This document shows, piece after piece, positions 15,186-22,362 of a stretch of 64,000 nt of DNA. Positions within the stretch are counted from its first letter, which is position 1, and each line of letters starts with the position of its first letter. Under the pieces are notes generated by a model. The model saw nothing but the letters and a program-made list of their open reading frames with translations. It searched no databases and was not told the DNA's origin. The DNA lies in NCBI GenBank assembly GCA_031428275.1, contig JANPPC010000034.1, positions 17,073 to 81,072 of the forward strand, in the 5' to 3' direction. The translations under genes were made by a program, and so were the position numbers. The DNA is from Pseudobdellovibrio sp031428275 (GTDB taxonomy: Bacteria; Bdellovibrionota; Bdellovibrionia; Bdellovibrionales; Bdellovibrionaceae).

Positions 15186-17641
15186 TTTTTAAAAAGTTAT
15201 TTTTACCTCTTTTTTTCTTTTTTTCACTGGCTGCTTGGTCTGAAGAAGGCTTACTCAATAAACTTCTGGCGCCCGGTCCACTGATTCAAGGTCATGAGCA
15301 ACTAGAAAAAAACGATTGTCTGAAGTGTCATGATGCCGGGAAAGGCGTCCCCGACACGAAGTGTTTAAATTGCCATAAACCTATTCAACGTTTCGTAGAT
15401 TCTAAGCGTGGCTTTCACGGATTAACAACACAGTCTTGCCGCGATTGCCATTCTGAACATAAGGGACGAAAGTACGACTCGATAGCGATCGACGAGAAAA
15501 CTTTTGAGCATGCTAAATTAACTGGATATTCATTAGATGGGAAGCACGCTGAAATTAAATGTATAGAGTGTCATAAAATTTTTCAAAAAGAACCATCTGT
15601 GCGTGCAGGAAAAACTCGTTACTTTGGTACGCAAGCTAGCTGCGTAAGCTGTCACAAGAAAGATGATATCCACTTTTTCAAGGGAACCTACGCACAAAAA
15701 GACTGTGTCGAGTGCCATGGGCTGAAATCATGGAAAAGCGATATAAAATTTGATCACAAAAAAGATGCGGGTTACGAAATAAAAGGGAAGCATTTAGATT
15801 TAAAATGTGCTGAGTGTCACCAAATCAAGACCAAAAACAAAATCAGCAGTATTTACAAATGGCCCAATTTAAAACAGGCGCAGTGTTTAACCTGTCACCA
15901 AGACCAACATAAAAATAACCTCAGCAAAAAATATCAAAACGGAAACTGTTTAACCTGCCACTCGCTTCAAACCTGGTCTATTCCAAAATTTGATCATAAA
16001 ATTACGAATTATCCCCTTCGCGGAAAACATTTTGAAATCAAATGTATCGAGTGCCATAAGCAAAATCAAAAATCAGTCACATTAACCAAAGAAAAAGGGT
16101 TTAAGTTTCAAGGCTTGCGACAGCAATGCCTTACCTGTCATCAGGACTATCATCGCTTCAATCAGCTTAAAACAAAACATTTTGGTAACCCGAATGCGTG
16201 CCAGGCGTGCCATACTGAAAGCGATTGGAAGACCACACCTAAGTTTGACCACAATATTCACACGCGGTATCCAATAGATGGCGAACACTCAAAGCTTAAT
16301 TGTCTTGAATGTCACACGACTCAAGATAAGAACAAAAAAATCATAGCGTCTGTTTATCGTTGGCCCAAACTCACTGATAAAACCTGTGAATCGTGTCATA
16401 AAACTCCCCATACGGGCCAGTTTAGTAAAGCCTTGTTACAAAAAGCTTGTACTGAATGCCATGTTACTACGGGCTGGTTCAATATGAAAAACGGTAAAGG
16501 TTTTGATCACGCAAAAACCAGATTTCCGTTAACGGGGTCTCATGAAAAAGTTCGCTGTGCAACTTGCCATGGGCCACAGGGAAAACAAATTTTTAAATTT
16601 AAAACTGTAGAAAGCAAATTTTGTATCGATTGTCATAAAAATATTCACACCCAACAGTTTTCAACCAAAATAAATAGCAACGCGTGCTTTGACTGTCACT
16701 CAACGGTTAATTTCAAGCAGCTTAAAACATTTGACCACAGTAAAACAAAGTATCCACTTGAGGGCGCTCACGAAAAACTAAAGTGCAGCGAATGTCATGT
16801 CCCTACACAGATCAGGATTGCACTTGCTCCGCCGAATATAAAATCGAGTGTGCCGGTGACAAAACCTATCGAATTAACATTAGCGCAGTTTAAATTTCCT
16901 CATGTTAGCAAATCTGATTGCTTAAGCTGCCATACAGATTACCACAAAAAACAACTTGGACCCATCTGCTTAGACTGCCACAACTTAGACACTTGGAAAA
17001 AAGTAAAATTTGATCATAATAAACAAAGTAACTTCATGCTTCGCCATAAGCACGTAGATGTAAAATGTATCGAATGTCATAAACCCATCCGCGGTGAATT
17101 CGTAAAATTAAAATCAGAAACGAGACAGGCTACTAAATACAAACCAATCCCTGACACATGTATAACCTGTCATAAAGATGTCCACCGAGGCGAATTCGGA
17201 GCCAAGTGCCAAGAATGTCATACAGAAAAAGGTTGGAAGATAACAAAAAACTTTCATAAAAACTTTTCGTTAACAGGCGTGCACTTTTCACTTGAATGCG
17301 CCGAATGCCATAGCGACAACAGAAAGTTGTCTGGATTAAGCCAGCAGTGCATCACGTGCCACGCCAAAGATGATGTTCACAGCGGCACACTACCCCAATG
17401 TCAAGAGTGCCACCGTCAACAATTCTGGGAAGTGACTGGGTTTAAGCATTCGCTGACTCGGTTCCCTTTGCGCGGAGCACACAGAACTTTAGATTGTATG
17501 GAGTGCCACAAAACCGGAACCTACAAAGGGCTGAGTTCAGCCTGCTTCCAATGTCATACTGCGCCAAGCGTGCCAGATCATAATCTGTTTCCAAATAAAA
17601 ACAGCTGTAATGAATGTCACACTAATCAGTTTTCTTGGTAG
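15182..17641 (+). CDS. Periplasmic multihaem c-type cytochrome with 30 CxxCH sites
   Basis: 819 residues with a signal peptide (about 1-20) and 30 CxxCH motifs that I counted individually, one per ~27 residues. The chain is built of a repeated module of about 55-60 residues: F-D-H, a short spacer, YPLxGxH, then KCxECH, then CLTCHQDxH. The FDH and GKH histidines are probable distal ligands for bis-His haems. The protein is strongly Lys-rich. It is translationally coupled to the barrel gene upstream. The predicted role is a long electron wire in the periplasm or through the barrel. The gene overlaps the convergent thioredoxin gene by 20 bases at its 3' end. Confidence 0.9.
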   Translation: MIFKKLFLPLFFFFSLAAWSEEGLLNKLLAPGPLIQGHEQLEKNDCLKCHDAGKGVPDTKCLNCHKPIQRFVDSKRGFHGLTTQSCRDCHSEHKGRKYDSIAIDEKTFEHAKLTGYSLDGKHAEIKCIECHKIFQKEPSVRAGKTRYFGTQASCVSCHKKDDIHFFKGTYAQKDCVECHGLKSWKSDIKFDHKKDAGYEIKGKHLDLKCAECHQIKTKNKISSIYKWPNLKQAQCLTCHQDQHKNNLSKKYQNGNCLTCHSLQTWSIPKFDHKITNYPLRGKHFEIKCIECHKQNQKSVTLTKEKGFKFQGLRQQCLTCHQDYHRFNQLKTKHFGNPNACQACHTESDWKTTPKFDHNIHTRYPIDGEHSKLNCLECHTTQDKNKKIIASVYRWPKLTDKTCESCHKTPHTGQFSKALLQKACTECHVTTGWFNMKNGKGFDHAKTRFPLTGSHEKVRCATCHGPQGKQIFKFKTVESKFCIDCHKNIHTQQFSTKINSNACFDCHSTVNFKQLKTFDHSKTKYPLEGAHEKLKCSECHVPTQIRIALAPPNIKSSVPVTKPIELTLAQFKFPHVSKSDCLSCHTDYHKKQLGPICLDCHNLDTWKKVKFDHNKQSNFMLRHKHVDVKCIECHKPIRGEFVKLKSETRQATKYKPIPDTCITCHKDVHRGEFGAKCQECHTEKGWKITKNFHKNFSLTGVHFSLECAECHSDNRKLSGLSQQCITCHAKDDVHSGTLPQCQECHRQQFWEVTGFKHSLTRFPLRGAHRTLDCMECHKTGTYKGLSSACFQCHTAPSVPDHNLFPNKNSCNECHTNQFSW

Positions 17642-18146
17642 TTAAAACATCCTGTAATTTTTTATTGAAGGCCTGAAAGTCGATGAGCCCAGTCACCTTA
17701 TAGGCCAAAACTGAATCTGAATTAAAAAGAAAAGTTTCTGGAAGGCCCGTTACTGAATACTGATTGCTCCAGTTTCTATTTGCATCGTGAAGAACAAAAA
17801 TATTATTTCCTTTAAAATTTGGAAATAGTTTCATAAATTTTTTAGCTTCCTTAAGGTCGACTTCAGCATTTATTGAAATTAAAATAACTTGTGCTGGATA
17901 CTGGTGAGCTAGCTTTAATAGTGCTGGCATCTCTTCTTGGCATGGAGGGCACCAAGACGCCCAAAAGTTGACGATAACAATCTTATTGATAACATCCGCT
18001 GGATCTAATTTTTTTGTTATAAATGTGGATTCAGTAAGCCACTTAAAACTTTCCCCGGACGACGACTCTGGTTTTTTTTTAAAAAAATCACAGGCCGACA
18101 AAGCAAGCGAAATGATAAGCACCACTGATAAATGTTTAGTTCTCAT
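17622..18146 (-). CDS. TlpA/ResA-like thioredoxin lipoprotein
   Basis: 174 residues. A signal peptide ends in the lipobox LALSAC, and a thioredoxin fold follows with the active site WASWCPPCQEEMPAL and the cis-Pro region TGLPETF. This arrangement is typical of ResA/TlpA/CcmG proteins that reduce the CxxCH cysteines of apocytochromes before haem attachment. The location beside ResB/CcsA and the multihaem genes fits that job. The last 20 bases overlap the convergent 30-haem gene. Confidence 0.85.
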   Translation of the reverse strand: MRTKHLSVVLIISLALSACDFFKKKPESSSGESFKWLTESTFITKKLDPADVINKIVIVNFWASWCPPCQEEMPALLKLAHQYPAQVILISINAEVDLKEAKKFMKLFPNFKGNNIFVLHDANRNWSNQYSVTGLPETFLFNSDSVLAYKVTGLIDFQAFNKKLQDVLTTKKTD

Positions 18147-18307
18147 TCTACAATAGAATTACAGTTTATAAAATTTTGCACTCTGTATTTTACAATTGAG
18201 ATTACCCTAAAAATCTAGGCCACATTGCAAATCAGCAAAAATGCTCTGCTGTGCGTTTAGGTATTTTAAATTTTTCTTTTCATTGTGATTGCAAACTTAT
18301 GGCAAAC

Positions 18308-18395
18308 ATCGACGTGCGATCACTTCTTGGTTATGTGTGTTCTTAACTAATGACGACTGCTGGGGTTTACCATTTCTAGGTCCTCCAATTTTGAA
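18308..18395. repeat. Imperfect 88-base repeat R1, copy A (integrase side)
   Basis: Aligns without gaps to 21937-22024 with 71 of 88 bases identical by hand count, including an exact 24-base block (18366-18389 against 21995-22018). The other copy lies just downstream of the tRNA-Gly 3' end; this one lies just beyond the 3' end of a decayed integrase gene. The pair therefore brackets the integrase remnant and the RCC1 gene and is a candidate att-site pair or flank duplication. Confidence 0.7.
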
Positions 18396-18463
18396 GACAG
18401 TTTCGCCGTAACCCGCCGTTATTACCAGAATTAGTCCCCGTGTTGTCATCATCTATCATCTTA

Positions 18464-19000
18464 TTATTTTTGGCCAAAATTAACTGCAATTACATTTGCC
18501 GAAACTGATTCCAGAGGTACGCTGTAACTTAAAGCTTCCGTAGCACCCTTAACATCGACTCCAGCCAATATTAAATATATGTCGGTCATTTCCATTTTCT
18601 TATGCACAACGATGCTCATTACCTTAACCAGCGCAACGCCCTGCGATAATATATAGGCAATAAGGTGTCTTTAAGATCATGGAACTTTACTGTAGTAATT
18701 CCAATCCCATTGCAAAACTCCTTTAGCACTTTGGCTTGCTCACAATGAGCCCATTCCGTTAAGTGAGGTCATACTCTATCCTGTATTTTCTTAGCTTGTT
18801 TCAGTTCAAATTAAAAGCTCTACAGATCGTGGCTACAAGGAGCAACCCGATTGTCTTCAGTTTTGGTTTGCGTAATTCCATCTTTTTTTGTCCACTACTT
18901 CGTTACAGAAATAAGGCTTCTTTCAACATCAATATCGCGCCACAGAAGGGCTCACCTATAGGGCGAACAAGCGACTTAAAAAATAAACACGCCTGTGAAC
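18464..19000 (-). pseudogene. Decayed phage-type tyrosine integrase
   Basis: No frame is open throughout, but stepping between frames on the minus strand gives consecutive integrase motifs in the right order: ALLWRDIDVERS (about 18945-18910), KKDGITQTKTEDNRVAP (about 18890-18840), then QAKVLKEFCNGIGITTVKFH and HDLKDTLL (about 18740-18660), then after a frameshift SQGVALVKVMSIVVHKKMEM and TDIYLILAGVDVKGATEALS (about 18650-18530), ending at a TAA at 18464-18466. The catalytic HxLR is changed to HDLK and the GH box to VH. In-frame stops lie before ALLW, in the middle, and before the HDLK block. This is a dead integrase, probably of an element that used the nearby tRNA-Gly. Confidence 0.8.
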
Positions 19001-19137
19001 CGCGATTGATTTTTACGCTTTAGCTTGTGTAAAACTTAAATTTTTGCGTGCCCGCCGCCTAATAGAAGCATTTTTTTGTTTGCCTGCTGCTGCCGATCGG
19101 AATGTTTAAGCATCATTATAAAATTTCAGAATCGTAC

Positions 19138-21594
19138 TTAGTGATTAATATACAGAAGTAAATCCCCAGTTTCCGCTGCGGCATCGCCGATGTATCGACT
19201 GGTCATCATATTCGGTGATGCGACGGGATTGGTATTGACCAGTGCGGCGCTAAGTCCACTAAGCAAGCAGCCAGCATTAACTGTTGTAGTGCCTGTTCCG
19301 CAGTATTGAGCACCCCAGCACTTAACGAAATCATTACTTAATATCGCGCAAGACCATGCGTAACCGGTTGCCCATTTTTTTATTTTAAGTCCCGTGCCGA
19401 TCGACATGTTGATGACGCCGGCCATTCCTGGCGTTGTATCATCGCCGACATTTGCGGTATAGCTGGCATTACTGCTTCCGAGCAATTGCCCAAAGCCGCC
19501 ACGGCCCCAACAACGTCCATCGTTAGTAGCCATGATTGCGCAACTAACTTCTGAAGCCGTTGCAAGGCTGGTTGCGGTTGTAATCCCAATTACACGAGTG
19601 ACGGGCGTTCCGGTTATACCGACAGTTGACGTGTTATCAATACCTAGCTGTCCACGATTATTTCGCCCCCAGCAGATGGGTTGGCCGGCGGTCGCGACAG
19701 CGTTTGCAACGATAAGCGCGCAAATATGTTTTCGACCCGCGCTGACATCGATGATCGTTTGAGGTGAAGTCGTTCCTAAATTGACCGCCGTTAATGATGC
19801 CATCAAATTTGTACCGTCTCCCCAATTTGCGTTGGAAGTTCCGCGACCTAGCTCGCCGCAGTAATTTGTATCAGGCATTGTACCGAAAGCGCAGGTTCCG
19901 TTATTTCCGTAGCCCCAACAATAAACGCTTGAAGCGCCCGGAGTAAAGTTTGATGTAGTTAAAGTGCAAGATACATTTTCGGCTAATGCCATCTTCTGCG
20001 CCGTCAAAAAGCTTCCGGCCACGCTGATGTAGCCAAGATTTGCCATGGACGCGGTTGTAGCGTTACTACCATAATCGATAATATTATCTTGCCCTAGTTC
20101 GCCGCGTGCATTTCGTCCCCAGCATTTAACTCGGTCATCTAAAAATATAACGCAAGTTCTAAAGGCAGCAGCATAAATCTTCTTAGGAGTTCCTGTGCCA
20201 ACATTTACCACCGCCGCCGGAGGGGAAAATAACGTTGTCGTATTATCATAACCAAGTTGACCATAATTATTTCGTCCCCAACATTTGACGGTATCGTTGC
20301 TTAAAATCGCACAAGTGTGAAACAAACCAACCGCGAAATCTTTTATCAGCATTTCACTGCCAGTTGTACCGCTGTTCTTAACCAGCGGTAGTCCATAACC
20401 CAATTCTGTTATATTATTGCCAAGCGCAGTCGTTTCGCCATTACCTGTCTCTCCGTACGTGTTAAAGCCCCAACACTTTAATTTATAAAGTCCGGCGCCA
20501 TAAGTCGAATGTGAATAAGACATACAGCTGTGATAACCCCAGCTCGCTTTAACGTCGACAGGAACCATATTATAGATTGGTCGTGACACAACTTGTGGGG
20601 TCACGGGTGTGCTATCAGTAAAACTAAATGTTGATGTTGAAGTCGTAGTTGCTGGCGTGTAAAAAACCGAAACAGCATTTCCAATACCCGTCGTCGGCGA
20701 GACAGAGCTATCGCCGCCCGTGCAACTAGCGCTATAGTTTTGAACCCCACAGTTGACAGAAAAATCCAAATTTGCGGTTCGCGTGTATCCTGTACTTGCG
20801 GGATAATGCATTTTTGTTTGCGAATTAATTGCGACATCAAAAGCCGCAGCGGTTGGCGTGATGGCCATCGTATTTGATACGTTGATAAAAACAAAAGCCG
20901 GCATCTGAGTTGTTGGATCAATGACTTGAATTTGCACAGCACCAGGAACAGCCGTTGCGGTGTAGGTGGAACTTGTTCCGGTCAAAGGCGAGACCGATCC
21001 GGGCCCGCTTAGAACCGACCAAGCCAAAGTACTCAGACCACCAGTCGCAGTCATCGCTCTGGTTTGTGTGACACACATATTCCACGGAGATGCTAAAGAC
21101 GTAATTGGAGCGGTGACATTGACAGCATTAAAAGATCGAACAGAAACTGATGACTGAACTTTGGCTTCATTATAATCAGTGACATAACAAGTGTCAGTTC
21201 CCAGGGCAACTGGCGTATAGTCGCCTTGTGTATCGATGGCGGTGCCATCGATTGTGCCCGTTGCCGTGCCTGGGCAAGTTAGCGGATAAACACCTGCCGT
21301 GACAGGATCACTCACACATCCAGAGCCGTCCACCGGTCCAAAACAGTAATCATGGGCCCCCGGGTTTGATAAACTAATCGCTTCAAAAGTAGCCGTACTT
21401 CCCAGCGGCACATAATACAGCGCTGCCGTAAACGGTGTTGAAGGAGTCGGATAGCAGCCCATCTCACAACGCATCGATAAACTTCGTTTGGCACCCCAAA
21501 AAGAAACCGGAAAAAAAACTTGCGCAGATGTTTCTAAAGTACAAAGTAGAACGAACGGTAGAAGTAATCTTCCAATGTTATCAACAACGTGCAT
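19138..21594 (-). CDS. Secreted RCC1-repeat (beta-propeller) protein
   Basis: 818 residues. A signal peptide (about 1-25) is followed by ~330 residues of Thr/Ser-rich, probably Ig-like or otherwise beta-rich sequence with several Cys pairs, then RCC1 repeats. I count seven units around a C-W-G core, e.g. KCWGRNNYGQLG, KCWGRNARGELG and ICWGRNNRGQLG, each preceded by a HTCAIL-type segment, which predicts a seven-bladed propeller from about residue 350 to the end. The start has GGGGGA five bases upstream. Bacterial RCC1 proteins are usually extracellular binding proteins; the partner is unknown. The gene sits alone between an integrase remnant and tRNA-Gly, consistent with arrival by integration. 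Confidence 0.85.
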   Translation of the reverse strand: MHVVDNIGRLLLPFVLLCTLETSAQVFFPVSFWGAKRSLSMRCEMGCYPTPSTPFTAALYYVPLGSTATFEAISLSNPGAHDYCFGPVDGSGCVSDPVTAGVYPLTCPGTATGTIDGTAIDTQGDYTPVALGTDTCYVTDYNEAKVQSSVSVRSFNAVNVTAPITSLASPWNMCVTQTRAMTATGGLSTLAWSVLSGPGSVSPLTGTSSTYTATAVPGAVQIQVIDPTTQMPAFVFINVSNTMAITPTAAAFDVAINSQTKMHYPASTGYTRTANLDFSVNCGVQNYSASCTGGDSSVSPTTGIGNAVSVFYTPATTTSTSTFSFTDSTPVTPQVVSRPIYNMVPVDVKASWGYHSCMSYSHSTYGAGLYKLKCWGFNTYGETGNGETTALGNNITELGYGLPLVKNSGTTGSEMLIKDFAVGLFHTCAILSNDTVKCWGRNNYGQLGYDNTTTLFSPPAAVVNVGTGTPKKIYAAAFRTCVIFLDDRVKCWGRNARGELGQDNIIDYGSNATTASMANLGYISVAGSFLTAQKMALAENVSCTLTTSNFTPGASSVYCWGYGNNGTCAFGTMPDTNYCGELGRGTSNANWGDGTNLMASLTAVNLGTTSPQTIIDVSAGRKHICALIVANAVATAGQPICWGRNNRGQLGIDNTSTVGITGTPVTRVIGITTATSLATASEVSCAIMATNDGRCWGRGGFGQLLGSSNASYTANVGDDTTPGMAGVINMSIGTGLKIKKWATGYAWSCAILSNDFVKCWGAQYCGTGTTTVNAGCLLSGLSAALVNTNPVASPNMMTSRYIGDAAAETGDLLLYINH

Positions 21595-21823
21595 ATGTCC
21601 CCCATGTTAATTGAGCTAGAAGAAAAAGATAGGGATATTTGGCAGAACCCGTTTAATGCTGCCTGAGGGTAACCTCACTGCCCACGGTCGGTTCAATTAT
21701 GAGACAAGTAGACTTTCTGGTCCTCCATCAATGCCAGGGCAGTCAGTGAATCTGTTAGAGTGTTTTTACTACGAAACGTTTCAACAAAAGGAACCCTAAA
21801 TGCACTCTAATGCGGGTAGGAGT

Positions 21824-21886
21824 AAAACTCCGTCTCCCGCTCCAATTTATAGATTCAAATTTATGAGCCAATTTCAGATTGAAATC
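21824..21886. repeat. Imperfect repeat R2, copy 2, containing a tRNA-Gly 3' end
   Basis: Matches 2988-3050 as described for that copy. Bases 21831-21844 (CGTCTCCCGCTCCA) are identical to the 3' terminus of the tRNA-Gly gene but lie on the opposite strand, so the two tRNA ends face each other about 185 bases apart. A 37-codon frame (21800-21913, plus, with AAGGA upstream) and a 58-codon frame (21755-21931, minus) cross this segment; I cannot tell whether either is expressed. Confidence 0.5.
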
Positions 21887-21936
21887 TGTCATCAGCGTGT
21901 CATCATATTTTGAAAACTGCCGAAATTTCATGAAAT

Positions 21937-22024
21937 ATCGACGTCAATTCTCTTCTTAGTTTTGTGTGTTGTTAAGTAATTAGACTCGCTGGGATTTACC
22001 ATTTCTAGGTCCTCCAATCTTGAA
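21937..22024. repeat. Imperfect 88-base repeat R1, copy B (tRNA side)
   Basis: Second copy of the 88-base repeat, abutting the tRNA-Gly. Its inner end includes part of a hairpin (CCAATCTT, 3-base loop, AAGATTGG at 22014-22032) that overlaps the encoded CCA tail. The tRNA-adjacent location suggests this is the original chromosomal sequence and 18308-18395 the duplicate. Confidence 0.65.
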
Positions 22025-22029
22025 AAGAT

Positions 22030-22105
22030 TGGAGCGGGAGACGGGACTCAAACCCGCGACCTATGCCTTGGCAAGGCATCGCTCTATCAACTGAGCTACT
22101 CCCGC
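22030..22105 (-). tRNA. tRNA-Gly (anticodon GCC)
   Basis: A complete 76-base cloverleaf on the minus strand. The acceptor stem GCGGGAG pairs with CTCCCGC, followed by discriminator T and an encoded CCA at 22030-22032. The D-arm begins TAGCTCAG, the anticodon loop contains TTGCCAA (anticodon GCC), and the T-arm reads GCGGGTTTGAGTCCCGT. All features fit bacterial glycine tRNA, including the U discriminator. It is intact although it neighbours a decayed integrase, as expected when an element integrates at a tRNA 3' end and restores it. Confidence 0.95.
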
Positions 22106-22362
22106 ACTTACGTGCGTTTAAACGTGAACAAAAAACTTAAAAGAATTCATACGATCTGTCAACAAAAGCTAAACTGATGATTAATCTGCTTGATTTGGCA
22201 ACAGTTTTGGATGTGTTTGACCTAAAACAATAGGCCAAAATTATGAAATTCGTGTCTTTTAGTTGCAATACCTATGGCCATGTCGCGAAATGCAGATTTT
22301 TGAACAACCTCCCCGCCCCCAAGCGCAGTTGAAATCCCGTCAAAATAATCTAAACTAAAAAA

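Noticed and set aside
18763..19023. 86-codon plus-strand frame in the integrase remnant
   Set aside because: It is the opposite strand of recognisable integrase sequence and shows no conserved features.
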